Numbered from the stretch's first letter, positions 17,566 through 27,382 are shown. The stretch is 64,000 nt of DNA from an uncultured Albidovulum sp. (GCA_913064775.1 CAJYAD010000009.1:62001-126000); one strand, 5' to 3'. Program-made: numbers and translations. The notes: a model not told the origin generated them from the sequence alone.

Positions 17566-18126
17566 GTGTCCAACACTGAAGACCACGGCGGGAGCCGCAG
17601 GGATTTCCTGTATTACGCGACCGGCGCTGCGGGCGTCGTCGCCACCGGGGCGGCGGTCTGGCCGCTGGTGAACCAGATGAACCCTTCGGCCGACGTGAAG
17701 GCGCTGGCCTCGATCTTCGTCGATATCTCGGGGGTCGAGACCGGTACCCAGCTGACGGTGAAATGGCGCGGCAAGCCGGTGTTCATCCGCCACCGCGACC
17801 AGAAGGACATCGATCTGGCGCGGTCGGTCAAGCTGACCGAGCTGGTCGACCCGCTGGCCGAGAATGACAACCTGGCCCACGATGCCCCGGCAACCGATGA
17901 GAACCGGGCGCTGGACAAAGAGGGCAAGTGGCTGGTGATGATGGGCGTTTGCACCCATCTGGGCTGCGTGCCGCTGGGCAATGCGGGCGATTTCGGCGGC
18001 TGGTTCTGCCCCTGCCACGGCTCGCATTACGACAGCGCGGGCCGGATCCGTAAAGGCCCCGCGCCGCGCAACCTCGAAGTTCCGATCGCGAAGTTCGAGG
18101 ACGAAAAAACCATCAAGCTCGGCTGA
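17566..18126 (+). CDS. petA: Ubiquinol-cytochrome c reductase Rieske iron-sulfur subunit
   Basis: A 186-residue Rieske protein (also called fbcF). A twin-arginine membrane anchor ([25 protein letters not shown]) leads to the 2Fe-2S domain with CTHLGC (C129, H131, C134) and CPCHGSH (C148, C150, H151). Ligands are C129/H131/C148/H151, with C134-C150 as the disulfide. It passes electrons from ubiquinol at the Qo site to cytochrome c1. The GTG at 17566 is chosen because AAGGAGG (17553-17559) abuts the upstream ATG at 17560 with no spacing but sits six bases from the GTG, and homologues begin MSN. It is first gene of petABC, 14 bp from petB. Confidence 0.97.
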   Translation: MSNTEDHGGSRRDFLYYATGAAGVVATGAAVWPLVNQMNPSADVKALASIFVDISGVETGTQLTVKWRGKPVFIRHRDQKDIDLARSVKLTELVDPLAENDNLAHDAPATDENRALDKEGKWLVMMGVCTHLGCVPLGNAGDFGGWFCPCHGSHYDSAGRIRKGPAPRNLEVPIAKFEDEKTIKLG

Positions 18127-18140
18127 GGGAGGACTGACGG

Positions 18141-19478
18141 ATGTCCGGTATTCCGCACGACCATTACAAGCCCAAGACGGGCTTTGAGAAGTGGTTGCAT
18201 TCGCGCCTGCCCATCGTCGGGCTGCTTTACGACACGCTGATGATCCCCACGCCGAAGAACTTGAACTGGATGTGGATCTGGGGCATCGTGCTGACCTTCT
18301 GCCTGGCTTTGCAGATCGTCACCGGCGTGGTGCTGGCGATGCACTACACCCCCAACACGCATCTGGCCTTCGCCTCGGTCGAGCATATCCGGCGCGACGT
18401 GAACGGCGGCTACATGCTGGCCTATCTGCATGCCAACGGCGCCTCGCTGTTCTTCCTCGCGGTCTATCTGCACATCTTCCGCGGCCTCTACTACGGCAGC
18501 TACAAGTCCCCGCGTGAGGTGACCTGGATCATCGGCATGCTGATCTATCTGCTGATGATGGGCACCGCCTTCATGGGCTATGTGCTGCCCTGGGGGCAGA
18601 TGTCGTTCTGGGGTGCCACGGTGATCACCGGCCTCTTCGGCGCGATCCCCGGCATCGGCCCCTCGATCCAGACCTGGCTGCTGGGCGGGCCTGCGGTGGA
18701 AAACGCCACGCTGAACCGCTTCTTCTCGCTGCATTACCTGCTGCCCTTCGTGATCGCGGGCCTCGTGGCCGTGCATATCTGGGCCTTCCACACCACCGGC
18801 AACAACAACCCGACGGGCGTTGAGGTGCGGCGTGGATCGAAGGAAGAGGCGGCGAAGGACACGGTGCCGTTCTGGCCCTATTACGTGATCAAGGATCTCT
18901 TCGCGCTGGCGGTGATCCTGGCGATCTTCTTCGCAATCGTCGGCTTCATGCCGAACTTCCTGGGTGAGCCTGACAACTATATCGAGGCCAACCCGCTGAT
19001 GACCCCGGCCCATATCGTGCCCGAATGGTACTTCCTGCCGTTCTACGCGATCCTGCGGGCCTTCACCTCGGATGTCTGGGTCGTCCAGATCGCGCATTTC
19101 GTCAGCTTCGGCATCATCGACGCCAAGTTTTTCGGGGTGATCGCGATGTTCGGCGCGATCCTGGTGATGGCGCTGGCGCCCTGGCTGGATACCTCCTCGG
19201 TGCGGTCGGGCAAGTACCGGCCCAGCTTCAAGTGGTGGTTCTGGATCCTGGTGGTCGATTTCGTCGTGCTGATGTGGGCCGGCTCGCAAGGCCCCGATGC
19301 GCTGAACGGCTGGATGCCCGCGATCTCGCTGCTCGCCTCGGCCTATTGGTTCTTCTACTTCCTGATCCTGTTGCCGCTGCTGGGCGTGGTCGAGCGCCCC
19401 GCAAAGCTGCCGGCGACGATCGAGGAAGATTTCGATGCCCATTACCCGGCGGTCGATCACAGCGAGCCGGCAGAATGA
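18141..19478 (+). CDS. petB: Cytochrome b of the bc1 complex
   Basis: A 445-residue fused cytochrome b (fbcB) with eight membrane helices, not split as in b6f. The paired His ligands of the two b haems are in [23 protein letters not shown]-type helix II and the [20 protein letters not shown] helix IV. The Qo-site PEWY signature sits in [28 protein letters not shown]-like cd1 loop ([14 protein letters not shown]) is present. It forms the quinol-oxidising and quinone-reducing sites of complex III. The stop overlaps an upstream ATG of petC, but the better start of petC lies 18 bp beyond. Confidence 0.98.
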   Translation: MSGIPHDHYKPKTGFEKWLHSRLPIVGLLYDTLMIPTPKNLNWMWIWGIVLTFCLALQIVTGVVLAMHYTPNTHLAFASVEHIRRDVNGGYMLAYLHANGASLFFLAVYLHIFRGLYYGSYKSPREVTWIIGMLIYLLMMGTAFMGYVLPWGQMSFWGATVITGLFGAIPGIGPSIQTWLLGGPAVENATLNRFFSLHYLLPFVIAGLVAVHIWAFHTTGNNNPTGVEVRRGSKEEAAKDTVPFWPYYVIKDLFALAVILAIFFAIVGFMPNFLGEPDNYIEANPLMTPAHIVPEWYFLPFYAILRAFTSDVWVVQIAHFVSFGIIDAKFFGVIAMFGAILVMALAPWLDTSSVRSGKYRPSFKWWFWILVVDFVVLMWAGSQGPDALNGWMPAISLLASAYWFFYFLILLPLLGVVERPAKLPATIEEDFDAHYPAVDHSEPAE

Positions 19479-19495
19479 CGAAAGGACCGAACGGG

Positions 19496-20374
19496 ATGAT
19501 CCGGAAAATCGCACTTACCGCGGCCCTGTCCGTCCTGGCGCTGGCCGCGCCCTTCGCCCTGACCGCCTCGGAAACCGGTCAGGTGGCGCTTAGCGCGACC
19601 GAAACCAGCCATGCCGACGCCCAGGCCGCAGCCGACCAGAACACCGGCCACGCCGAAAGCCATGTGACGGATGTGGCCTTTCCCTTCGAGGGGCCCTTCG
19701 GCGTCTACGACCGCAACCAGCTGCAACGCGGCTTGCAGGTCTATACCGAGGTCTGCTCGGCCTGCCACGGATTGAAATATGTACCGATCCGGACGCTGGG
19801 CGACCGGGGCGGGCCCGAGTTGCCGACCAAGCAGGTCCGGGCCTATGCCGCAAACCTGGCCCCGGTGGACGATCCCGATACCGGCGAGTCGCGCGACCGC
19901 AAGGCTGCAGATTTCTTCCCGAAATCGGGCGACCCCCAGGCCCCGGACCTCAGCCTGATGGCCAAGGCGCGCAAGGGCTTCTCGGGACCCTATGGGCTGG
20001 GGATCAACCAGTTGATCCACGGTATCGGCGGGCCGGAATACATCTATTCCATCCTCACCGACTTCACCGGCAAGACCAAGGAGCAGGCGGGCAAGACCTT
20101 CTATCAAAACTCCGCCTTCCCCGGCGGCTGGATCGCCATGCCTCCGCCGCTTCAGAACGGGCAGGTGGAATTCGCCGACGGCTCTCCCAACGACGTGGCG
20201 CACATGGCCAAGGACGTCTCGGCCTTCCTGATGTGGACGGCCGAGCCGAAGCTGGATGCGCGCAAGAAGACGGGGTTCCTGGCGGTGATCTTCCTGGGCG
20301 TTCTGGCGGCGCTGCTGTACCTGACCAACAAGAAGCTCTGGGCGCCGCTCAAGCGCAAGCAGACCCGGCTGTGA
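19496..20374 (+). CDS. petC: Cytochrome c1 of the bc1 complex
   Basis: A 292-residue precursor (fbcC). A Sec signal peptide (about 1-24) precedes the haem c site CSACH (87-91), an axial Met in [10 protein letters not shown], and a C-terminal membrane anchor ([22 protein letters not shown]). It accepts electrons from the Rieske centre and hands them to cytochrome c2 or cy. ATG 19496 follows AAAGGA; ATG 19475 overlaps the petB stop and would add seven polar residues before the signal peptide. A GC-rich terminator follows. Confidence 0.97.
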   Translation: MIRKIALTAALSVLALAAPFALTASETGQVALSATETSHADAQAAADQNTGHAESHVTDVAFPFEGPFGVYDRNQLQRGLQVYTEVCSACHGLKYVPIRTLGDRGGPELPTKQVRAYAANLAPVDDPDTGESRDRKAADFFPKSGDPQAPDLSLMAKARKGFSGPYGLGINQLIHGIGGPEYIYSILTDFTGKTKEQAGKTFYQNSAFPGGWIAMPPPLQNGQVEFADGSPNDVAHMAKDVSAFLMWTAEPKLDARKKTGFLAVIFLGVLAALLYLTNKKLWAPLKRKQTRL

Positions 20375-20383
20375 CCGGCTGAT

Positions 20384-20413
20384 CCGGGGCGCGGCAAGAC
20401 CCGCCCCGGGCTT
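20384..20413 (+). terminator. Terminator of the petABC operon
   Basis: CCGGGGCG (20384-20391) pairs with CGCCCCGG (20402-20409) around a 10-base loop and is followed by GCTTT. Confidence 0.65.
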
Positions 20414-20452
20414 TCCGTCCCGGGTCAAATCCGAAGTTTAAGGTGCTGTAGC

Positions 20453-20497
20453 GGCCCCGGGGGCTTTGTCCCCCGCACCCTCTCGGGATATTCGCGG
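20453..20497 (-). repeat. Dispersed intergenic hairpin element, copy in minus orientation
   Basis: Read on the minus strand it contains AATATCCCGAGAGGG, then GGGGG-ACAAA-GCCCCC. This is the same order (ATATCCC, G-run, GC hairpin) as the copies at 31629-31679 and 62138-62189. Confidence 0.65.
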
Positions 20498-20750
20498 CGC
20501 TATACACCAGACGCACCAACCCTCTGACAGGGCTGCGTGAGGATTAGGCCGAACCTGCCCGCATTCCGCCGGGCCAGAAGGCTTGGCGCCTCGGCGGGTA
20601 GCCAGTTTCGATCCTCTCGATGACGCGGCGCGAATGGCCAGCGGCGCGTTTCAGGTGCTTGATGATGGGGGGCAGGGCATGAAGAGGCGGCTGGGTCACG
20701 CCGCCCTCATATCCTTGGTGGATAGGGCGCGGCCCCATCCGTCAGATGCA
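20498..20750. other. Rest of the petC-doxD intergenic region, no supported gene
   Basis: The 450-base gap after petC holds a terminator, a dispersed repeat and a bidirectional terminator. Between them, short open frames (for example 64 codons on the minus strand at 20544-20738, rich in Arg and Pro) show no recognisable family and no ribosome-binding site. Confidence 0.5.
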
Positions 20751-20785
20751 AAACCGCCCCCGAGCATCAAGCTTGGGGGCGGTTT
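20751..20785. terminator. Bidirectional rho-independent terminator
   Basis: AAACCGCCCCC (20751-20761) and GGGGGCGGTTT (20775-20785) form a perfect 11-bp stem with T-runs on either strand. It lies 40 bp past the stop of the minus-strand doxD gene. Confidence 0.85.
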
Positions 20786-20824
20786 CAGACAGGCGTTCAG
20801 ATCACGTCTGGAATTTCGGGGGCG

Positions 20825-21754
20825 TCAGAACGCCACCTGAGAGGGCTTGCTGTCGATCATCTTGATGACCGCCGATTTGGCGCCCGCCGGCAGGCGGATA
20901 TCGACCATGGCGCCCAGGCCCATCTTCATGACGCCGTCGACCACCTTGCCCGAATGATGCGACCAGGGCTCAAAGAGGCTTTTCACCACGGCGATCTTGT
21001 CGGCAGGCTCGACCACGGTGCTTCCGTCAGCAAGCGTGAAGACGATCGAGGTCACATAGGCCGATGCGGCCGAGGGACCGGCGTTGACATAGAGCCGTGC
21101 CTGATCAGGTTTGCCGGGCACCTGCAGGGCGGTGATGTGATAGGCCTTGACGCTGGTCAGCTTGTGAAGCTGGAAGATCCCGAAGTAATAGCTGTAGAAG
21201 CCGACCGTGAAGACCACCGAGAGCACCGTCAGCGCAAGGCTGATCTTCCGTCCGAAGTAGCGGGCGAAATCATCGCGTTTCAGCAGGCTGTCAAGCGAGT
21301 AGCGGCCCGCGCCGTAGATCATCACGCTGACCGAGATCGCAAACCCCAGGGCCGCCATCGTCCATTCGTCGAGGCATTCGTAGCCCTCCCAGCCGAAGAT
21401 CAGCATCAGGGCGAAGTTCAGCCCTGCCCCGCCGGTCGCGGCGACCCGCGCGAACAGCCCGAGCATCAGCCCAAGGCCGACCAGCACCTCGGCGGTCGAC
21501 ATCATGTAGATCGACCATTCGGCGATGAAGGGGTGGGCCAGCACCCAGTGGATCATCGACTCGACGGGCGATCCGGGCGCGGCCTCGACCAGCTTGCTTG
21601 CAAGCGACGCCGGGCTGGTGATGTCATGCTTGGCGGGCACGTTGATGAAGCGCCGCCATCCCCCCATGAAAAAGACGAACCCCATCGTGATCGACGCCGC
21701 GCGCAGCGCGAACTCCCGGGTGAACTCGGAGCTTGTCCGTGCCTCAGTCTGCAT
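20825..21754 (-). CDS. doxD: DoxD/DoxA-type TQO-like membrane protein
   Basis: A 309-residue protein resembling the fusion of the two subunits of thiosulfate:quinone oxidoreductase. The N-terminal DoxD-like part (about 15-200) has four or five membrane helices and the family segments MGFVFFMGGWRRFINVPAKHD, EWSIYMMSTAEVLVGLGLM and FGWEGYECLDEWTM. A C-terminal DoxA-like periplasmic part (about 210-305) follows. TQO oxidises thiosulfate to tetrathionate and reduces quinone, but many bacterial DoxD proteins have no proven activity. The start at 21754 has AGGA seven bases upstream; an earlier Met at 21781 lacks a site. A perfect FNR box lies about 150 bp upstream, suggesting low-oxygen control. 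Confidence 0.82.
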   Translation of the reverse strand: MQTEARTSSEFTREFALRAASITMGFVFFMGGWRRFINVPAKHDITSPASLASKLVEAAPGSPVESMIHWVLAHPFIAEWSIYMMSTAEVLVGLGLMLGLFARVAATGGAGLNFALMLIFGWEGYECLDEWTMAALGFAISVSVMIYGAGRYSLDSLLKRDDFARYFGRKISLALTVLSVVFTVGFYSYYFGIFQLHKLTSVKAYHITALQVPGKPDQARLYVNAGPSAASAYVTSIVFTLADGSTVVEPADKIAVVKSLFEPWSHHSGKVVDGVMKMGLGAMVDIRLPAGAKSAVIKMIDSKPSQVAF

Positions 21755-21905
21755 TTGAATTCCTACTCTCTTCACCGACATCGGGGCGCATGAGCGGGCC
21801 TCGACGGTCTTTGCGCATTTTCACCGGGGGTCTGAATTCAGGCCTGTCGAGCACCGCCTTCGGCCCCGGGGCAAGGCCGGTCTACACCCGCGGGCCCCTG
21901 CGGCA

Positions 21906-21919
21906 TTGATATGCATCAA
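21906..21919. promoter_or_regulatory. FNR/FnrL box
   Basis: TTGATATGCATCAA matches the FNR consensus TTGAT-N4-ATCAA exactly and is a perfect palindrome. It lies 152 bp upstream of the doxD start and downstream of the methyltransferase gene, so doxD is its likely target. Confidence 0.8.
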
Positions 21920-22049
21920 CATCCAAACGTTTTCCTGCATTTGCTGTTTTGCAGCCGCGCACGACGTCGGCGCGCTCTGCGCGGTCGCCACGAATGGGGA
22001 AGAGGCGCCGCCGGAACGGGGCGACGACAGGCGCGCGGATCACCCGCCG

Positions 22050-22670
22050 TCAGCCGATCTTGCGAAACAGGCTGAACTGGAACGACTGCTCTGCGCCTGC
22101 CGGGGTCTTGTGCCGCTCAAGCCGGTGGGCCCGCAGCTGGTAGTCGGGGCCCAGCGTCTGGGCGAGCGCCTCTGGCGCGTAGCGCACCACGGGAAGGCCG
22201 CTGCAGGTTTCAGGCCCATCCGGCGCGAAGGTCGCGATGATGGCATGACCGCCCGTGCCCAGCGCCTGAGACAGGCGATCCAGATAGGCCGCGCGATCCG
22301 CCGGCGTGACCAGGAAATGAAACACCGCCCGGTCATGCCACAGATCATAGACGCGCCCGGGCGCCCAGGTTGTGATATCCGCGGCAATCCACGTCACGTC
22401 CTGGCCGCGCGGGCCCAGCCGCAGGCGCAGCGTGTCCAGGGCGGCCTGGGACAGATCGAGCACGGTGATGTCGCGCAAACCCTGCGCAAGAAGATCGTCG
22501 GTGAAGCGCGAGGTGCCGCCGCCGATGTCGATGACGCTCTGTCCAGGCGTCAAACCGGCCTGGGCCGCCAGGTCAAGCGAATGCGCGGGATCGTCCTGAT
22601 GCCAGCTCAGCTCGGTCTCGGACTTGCGGCTGTAGATCCGGTTCCAGTGGTCTTGCTTGGTCTCGGTCAT
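22050..22670 (-). CDS. Class I SAM-dependent methyltransferase
   Basis: A 206-residue Rossmann methyltransferase. The SAM-binding motif I is VIDIGGGTSRF, motif II ITVLDLSQAAL, and WIAADITTW contacts the adenine; the start DHWNRIYSRKSETELSWHQ is shared by a family of bacterial methyltransferases of unknown substrate. An HDRAVFHFLVTPADRAAYL segment resembles the thiopurine/SmtA-like group. GGGAG lies eight bases before ATG 22670, preferred over the longer frame. It is divergent from no neighbour: doxD follows in the same direction but has its own FNR box. Confidence 0.85.
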   Translation of the reverse strand: MTETKQDHWNRIYSRKSETELSWHQDDPAHSLDLAAQAGLTPGQSVIDIGGGTSRFTDDLLAQGLRDITVLDLSQAALDTLRLRLGPRGQDVTWIAADITTWAPGRVYDLWHDRAVFHFLVTPADRAAYLDRLSQALGTGGHAIIATFAPDGPETCSGLPVVRYAPEALAQTLGPDYQLRAHRLERHKTPAGAEQSFQFSLFRKIG

Positions 22671-22806
22671 TGATCGACTCCCGTTGCGAGGCGGGCCAGG
22701 GCGTCCTGAACCAATGCACATATATGCAGAAATCCGGCCGCGTGTAGATGGCGCAGCAGATCACGCCCGATCGGTCAGGACCCCGATCGGTCAGGGCCCC
22801 GATTGC

Positions 22807-23232
22807 TTAGGACACGGACAATCCGAAATCCGCCGGCGCCAGCGCGATATCCGCGACCGAATACTTGTCCAGCACCGCCAGGAAAGCACCCCGAGCCTCG
22901 ACCAGCGGCGAAATCAGCCGGCAGCAGCGGGTGATGGCGCAGCCGTCGCCGCTGCGCATGCACTCGACCAGGCCGAAATCCGTCTCCATATGCCGGACGA
23001 TGGCGCCGACGCTGTTCTCGCCGGCCGCGCGGGAAAGGTCGAGCCCCCCCGCCCGGCCGCGTTGGGCGGTCAGGAAGCGGCCCTGCGTCAGCGCGTTGAC
23101 CACTTTCATCACCGTGCTGCGCGGCAGCCCGTAGGCCCCGACGATCTGGTCGATGGTAAAGCGGCGCCCGTTCGCGGAGGCCGCGTAGATCATCACCCGC
23201 AGGGCGACATCCGTCGTGTCGTTCAACCGCAT
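22807..23232 (-). CDS. nsrR: Rrf2-family transcriptional regulator, NsrR-like
   Basis: A 141-residue protein. It has an N-terminal winged helix (1-75; RFTIDQIVGAYGLPRSTVMKVVNAL, RGRAGGLDL) and a C-terminal Cys cluster ECMRSGDGCAITRCC (C91, C98, C103, C104), which would hold the NO-sensitive iron-sulfur cluster; E. coli NsrR uses C91, C96 and C102. NO destroys the cluster and lifts repression. AAGGAG before ATG 23232 sets the start. The gene is divergent from hmp, and an inverted repeat in the shared promoter is its probable operator. The hmp neighbour favours NsrR over other Rrf2 types such as IscR. Confidence 0.9.
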   Translation of the reverse strand: MRLNDTTDVALRVMIYAASANGRRFTIDQIVGAYGLPRSTVMKVVNALTQGRFLTAQRGRAGGLDLSRAAGENSVGAIVRHMETDFGLVECMRSGDGCAITRCCRLISPLVEARGAFLAVLDKYSVADIALAPADFGLSVS

Positions 23233-23305
23233 CGTCGCTCCTTTCCGCCGCGCAGGGCGCGCGCGGACCCGCCCCCCTATGGTAGACGGAATGCCGCAGG
23301 CAATA

Positions 23306-23328
23306 AACATACCTGTGATTGGTATCTT
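23306..23328. promoter_or_regulatory. Candidate NsrR operator in the nsrR-hmp intergenic region
   Basis: AACATACC and GGTATCTT flank a 7-base centre (TGTGATT). The arms match in 7 of 8 positions, and one reads AAGATACC on the minus strand, close to the AAGAT half-site of known NsrR operators. The region is AT-rich and lies between the two divergent starts. Confidence 0.65.
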
Positions 23329-23383
23329 AATTTTCCGGTCTATAGGTACGCCGCATCGGCATCTTTAATTCCAGGAGGCACCC

Positions 23384-24565
23384 ATGGCCAAACCGCTGAC
23401 CGAAGAAACCCTTGCCATCGTCGAGGCGACCGCGCCGGTCGTGGCCGCGCATGTCGACCAGATCGTGCCCTGCATGTATCGCCGCCTTCTGGCCGATCCG
23501 GAAATCCGCGCGCTGTTCAACATGTCTCACCAGCACGGAAATTCGCCCCAGCACAAGGCGTTGGCCGGCGCACTGGTGGCCTATGCCAGCCATATCCGCA
23601 CCCCCGGTGTCCTGGCCGAGGCGCTGGAGCGGATCGCGCAGAAACACACGGGCCTGCAGATCCTGCCCGAACATTACCCCCATGTCGGCACTGCCCTTCT
23701 GGGCGCCGTGTCAGAGGTTCTGGGAGAGGCCGCCACCCCCGAGATCCTGGCCGCCTGGGGCGAAGCCTACTGGTTCCTCGCCGACACGCTGATCGCCCGC
23801 GAGGAACAGATCTATTCGGATGCCGAGGCGCAAAAGGGCGGCTGGCGCGGCTGGCGGCGCTTCAAGGTCGTGGCCAAGACGCCGGAGACGCCCGAGATCA
23901 CCTCCTTCGCCCTGCGCCCGGTTGATGGCGGCCCGGTTCTGCGGCACCGCCCCGGCCAATATCTGAGCTTCCGCTTCACCCCCGAGGCGGACGAGGAATA
24001 CCGCCGGAACTATTCGATCTCCTCGGCGCCGGACGGCGAAAGCTACCGCATCACAGTCAAGCGCGAATCCGGCGGGCGCATCTCCAACTGGCTGCACGAC
24101 AAGGTCGAGGTCGGCGCCGAGTTCGATGTGGCCGCCCCGGCGGGCGAGTTCTTCCTGGATCCGGCCGGCAAGCGCGAGGTGGTGCTTCTGTCTGGCGGTG
24201 TCGGGGTGACGCCGATGCTCTCGATGCTGGAAAGCTTCGGCGGCGGCGATCTGCGGATCGTGTCCGTCCACGCGGCCCGCGACGAAACCCACCACGCGAT
24301 GCCCGAGACGCCGCGTGCAAGGGCGCATGAAAGCCATGTCTTCTATGAGGTGCCGACCAAGGACGACCTGGCCCAGGGCGTGCGCGAAGGGCGCGTCGAT
24401 CCGCAATGGCTGATCCAGATCAGCGACCCGGCGAGCGCGGATTATTTCGTCTGCGGCCCCGTGGGCTTCATGCAGGCGATCGTGACTGGCCTGAAGGCCG
24501 CAAACGTGCCCGACGCCCGCATCCATCACGAATTCTTCGGTCCCGCCGCGGCCCAGATCGGCTGA
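23384..24565 (+). CDS. hmp: Flavohemoglobin, nitric oxide dioxygenase
   Basis: A 393-residue three-domain protein. The globin domain (1-140) has the proximal His in AQKHTGL (H88) and a distal Tyr in MYRRLL (Y32). The FAD domain (about 150-255) has RNYSISSAP. The NAD(P)H domain (about 265-390) has LLSGGVGVTPMLSML and a C-terminal YFVCGPVGFM and HEFFGP. It oxidises NO to nitrate using O2 and NADPH. AGGAGG lies before ATG 23384. Divergent from the NsrR-like gene, so induction by NO is likely. Confidence 0.97.
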   Translation: MAKPLTEETLAIVEATAPVVAAHVDQIVPCMYRRLLADPEIRALFNMSHQHGNSPQHKALAGALVAYASHIRTPGVLAEALERIAQKHTGLQILPEHYPHVGTALLGAVSEVLGEAATPEILAAWGEAYWFLADTLIAREEQIYSDAEAQKGGWRGWRRFKVVAKTPETPEITSFALRPVDGGPVLRHRPGQYLSFRFTPEADEEYRRNYSISSAPDGESYRITVKRESGGRISNWLHDKVEVGAEFDVAAPAGEFFLDPAGKREVVLLSGGVGVTPMLSMLESFGGGDLRIVSVHAARDETHHAMPETPRARAHESHVFYEVPTKDDLAQGVREGRVDPQWLIQISDPASADYFVCGPVGFMQAIVTGLKAANVPDARIHHEFFGPAAAQIG

Positions 24566-24926
24566 CGCTCCTCTCCCGGTGCCCCCTTGTCGGGGCGCCG
24601 GGCCCCTCGGGTGGCTGGATGCGGCGCCCCCCCTCTGGTCGGCACGAAAGGGCGCCGCGCGACGTGACGCAAGGTGATCCCCTGCCGTCCCTTCCAGCGC
24701 TTGACCCAACGTCAGAGGCCCCCTAGATACGCCTGCACCGGCCCCATGGCCGGCCCAACGCCGCACGCCGCGACGCCCCGGCGACCTACCAAAGGCCCCC
24801 CACGGCCCGATCAGAGAGCTCCGTGCACCGATCACGACGATCCTTCCCTTTCCCCAAAGACCGCCCCGACCAGCACGGACAGGCTGAGCAGGCCCACCGG
24901 GCGAAACCCGACCAAAGAGGACCGAC
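24566..24926. other. hmp-panB intergenic region, no supported gene
   Basis: About 360 bases. The first part holds a GC hairpin (GCCCC...GGGGC near 24584-24600), a possible hmp terminator without a T-run. The rest presumably carries the panB promoter. Overlapping open frames extend into panB out of frame and are shadows. AAAGAGGA just before 24927 is the panB ribosome-binding site. Confidence 0.5.
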
Positions 24927-25754
24927 ATGAGCCACCCTGCCCCCCGCAAGGCCCTGACCGCGGCCGACATCCGGTCCCGCAAGGGTGGCGCGCCGCTCGT
25001 CTGCCTGACGGCCTATACCACGCCGATCGCGCAGATTGCCGATGCGGAATGCGATGTGGTGCTGGTGGGCGACAGCGTGGGGATGGTGCTGCACGGGTTG
25101 CCCTCGACCCTGCAGGTGACGCTTGAGATGATGATCCTGCACGGCAAGGCGGTGGCGCGCGGGCTGCAGCGGGCGCTGATGGTCGTCGACATGCCCTTCG
25201 GCAGCTACGAGGAATCCCCCGAACAGGCGCTGCGCAATGCCGCCCGGCTGATGGCCGAGACCGGCGCCGGCGCGGTGAAGCTGGAGGGCGGGCGCCACAT
25301 GGAAGCGACGATCCGCTTCCTGGTCGCGCGCGGCATTCCGGTCATGGCCCATATCGGCCTGACGCCGCAATCGGTGAACGTGATCGGCGGCTATAGCGTG
25401 CAGGGCAAGGGCGCGGACGCCGCCCGCATCCGCGACGACGCAAGCGCGGTGGCCGAGGCCGGGGCCTTTTCGGTGGTGATCGAGAAGGTGCCCGCCGCGC
25501 TGGCCGACGCGATCACCGCAGAGGTCGCGATCCCCACCATCGGCATCGGCGCCTCGGCCGGCTGTGACGGGCAGATCCTGGTGATCGACGACATGCTGGG
25601 CCTCTTCGACGCCTTCAAGCCGAAATTCGTGAAACGCTATGCCCATCTGGCCGCCGACGCGGGCGAGGCCGTGCGCGCCTATGCCGAAGAGGTCCGCGCC
25701 CGCGCCTTCCCGGCACCCGAGCATGTCTTCACCGACGAAGGGGATGCTTCGTGA
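24927..25754 (+). CDS. panB: 3-Methyl-2-oxobutanoate hydroxymethyltransferase
   Basis: A 275-residue TIM-barrel enzyme that makes ketopantoate from 2-oxoisovalerate and 5,10-methylene-THF. Signatures include [29 protein letters not shown] (metal-binding Asp), [19 protein letters not shown] and [16 protein letters not shown]. Length is normal. The stop overlaps the GTG start of panC by four bases (GTGA), a coupled pair for the first steps of pantothenate synthesis. Confidence 0.97.
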   Translation: MSHPAPRKALTAADIRSRKGGAPLVCLTAYTTPIAQIADAECDVVLVGDSVGMVLHGLPSTLQVTLEMMILHGKAVARGLQRALMVVDMPFGSYEESPEQALRNAARLMAETGAGAVKLEGGRHMEATIRFLVARGIPVMAHIGLTPQSVNVIGGYSVQGKGADAARIRDDASAVAEAGAFSVVIEKVPAALADAITAEVAIPTIGIGASAGCDGQILVIDDMLGLFDAFKPKFVKRYAHLAADAGEAVRAYAEEVRARAFPAPEHVFTDEGDAS

Positions 25755-26608
25755 AGCTGATCCGCCGCAAGACCGACCTGCGCGCGATCACCGACGGCTG
25801 GCGCCGGGCGGGTGAAACCATCGGCGTCGTGCCCACCATGGGCGCGCTGCACGCGGGCCATCTGAGCCTGGTCAAGGCCGCAAGCGCCCGCGCCGACCGC
25901 GTGATCGTGACGCTCTTCGTCAACCCGCGCCAGTTCAACAGCCCCGAGGATCTGGCGAAATACCCGCGAACCGAGGACAGCGACGCGCAGAAGCTTGCCC
26001 CCTTCAATATCGACCTTCTGTATGTCCCCGCGCCGGAAGAGATCTACCCCGAGGGCTTCGCGACCACCGTCTCGGTCTCGGGCGTCAGCGAAGGATTGTG
26101 CGGCGCCGCCCGGCCCGGCCATTTCGACGGGGTCGCGACGGTGGTGAGCAAGCTGCTGCTGCAGACCGACGCGGATTGCGCCTTCTTCGGCGAGAAGGAT
26201 TACCAACAGCTTCAGGTGGTCCGGCGTCTGGCGCGCGATCTGGATCTGAAGACCGAGATCGTCGGCTGCCCGACGGTGCGCGAGGCCGACGGTCTGGCGA
26301 TGTCCTCGCGCAACGCCCGGCTTGGCGACACGGCGCGCGACACGGCGCAGATCGTTCCCCGGACCCTTGAGGCGGCCATCAACGCGATCGCGCGCGGCGC
26401 GCCCGCCGCCGACGCGCTGGACCGCGCCCGCATGGCCCTGACCGACGCCGGCATCGAGGCGATCGAGTATCTCGAACTTCGCAGCGACCCCGACCTGCGG
26501 CTGCTGACGACCGCGGACGAACCGGCCCGTCTGTTCATCGCGGCCTGGCTGAACGGGGTCCGGCTGATCGACAACATGCAGATCGCGCGGCAGACCCCGG
26601 ATAGCTAG
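25751..26608 (+). CDS. panC: Pantothenate synthetase
   Basis: A 285-residue ligase joining pantoate and beta-alanine with ATP. It shows the nucleotidyltransferase signatures [16 protein letters not shown] (HxGH), [33 protein letters not shown] and GLAMSSRN (KMSKS-like). The GTG start at 25751 overlaps panB and no better ATG precedes the conserved core. No panD or panE is adjacent. Confidence 0.97.
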   Translation: MKLIRRKTDLRAITDGWRRAGETIGVVPTMGALHAGHLSLVKAASARADRVIVTLFVNPRQFNSPEDLAKYPRTEDSDAQKLAPFNIDLLYVPAPEEIYPEGFATTVSVSGVSEGLCGAARPGHFDGVATVVSKLLLQTDADCAFFGEKDYQQLQVVRRLARDLDLKTEIVGCPTVREADGLAMSSRNARLGDTARDTAQIVPRTLEAAINAIARGAPAADALDRARMALTDAGIEAIEYLELRSDPDLRLLTTADEPARLFIAAWLNGVRLIDNMQIARQTPDS

Positions 26609-26689
26609 AAGGGAGGCCACGCAACGCGCAAGGGCTGCTTGCGCGCCCCTGCCGAACCTTCCTTGCGTGCCTCTACCGGCCCGGGGCCT

Positions 26690-27220
26690 TTATCCGCCGC
26701 AGCGAAGGGCAAGCTGTGTCAGGAAATCCTTCACCGCCGAACGGCGCTCGGGCGCTTCGAAATGCTGTAAAATCTTGTCCGGCGACATCTTTACAAGGTC
26801 GAACCTGAGGAACAGATCCTCGGAAAACCGCTGACTGACCGTCGCCAGAACCAGTCTGAGCTGCGCAAGCATGTCGTCGCCGCGATGCGATGCATGCAAC
26901 ATCGCTATCGGCTTGTCGATCAGCTCATCTCGGGACACGAGCCAATCGATCGCGTTTTTCAATCCGCCGGGAATTGCCCTTACATATTCGGGGCTTGATA
27001 CGATCATCGCGTCGCAGTCCCTGATCATGTCCGCGAAATTCTGAACCGCAACCGGTAGCGGCATGGCCTCTAGATCGGGCGAGAAAACCGGCAGATCAGC
27101 GACACCGGAGAATACCGTCACCGCATGTTCCGGCAGCGCGATGGCGGATACGGCCCGCAGCATCGCCGTGTTGGTCGAGCCGGCGCGCGCACTGCCTGAG
27201 ATCGCAAGAAGCTTCATCAT
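26690..27220 (-). CDS. NADPH-dependent FMN reductase family protein
   Basis: A 176-residue flavodoxin-like protein. The FMN-phosphate loop is SGSARAGSTNTAML (near residues 9-20), and the ring-binding loop is SSPEYVRAIPGGLKNAIDWL, typical of the YieF/ChrR group that reduces quinones, azo dyes or chromate. Two Met codons in a row start the frame (27220 or 27217), with AGGCGG upstream. The physiological substrate is unknown. It is followed by the sugar-acid dehydratase gene upstream on the same strand, but 160 bp apart. Confidence 0.85.
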   Translation of the reverse strand: MMKLLAISGSARAGSTNTAMLRAVSAIALPEHAVTVFSGVADLPVFSPDLEAMPLPVAVQNFADMIRDCDAMIVSSPEYVRAIPGGLKNAIDWLVSRDELIDKPIAMLHASHRGDDMLAQLRLVLATVSQRFSEDLFLRFDLVKMSPDKILQHFEAPERRSAVKDFLTQLALRCGG

Positions 27221-27382
27221 ATCCGCCTAGTGCGCAGCCAGCCGAAGGTCAACGCCCCCCCTGACGCGACCCTCGGCACGGCACTGAGCAAGGGTTGAGC
27301 CCACGCCCATCCCCCGCCCGGCCACGCGAAAGCCGCGCGGCGTTTGGCTGCAACCTCCACCTCGCGTGGGCGCCAGCCCCCC

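Noticed and set aside
20544-20738. A 64-codon minus-strand frame in the petC-doxD gap
   Set aside because: Arg/Pro-rich, no ribosome-binding site, no family; probably noise or very old remnant sequence.
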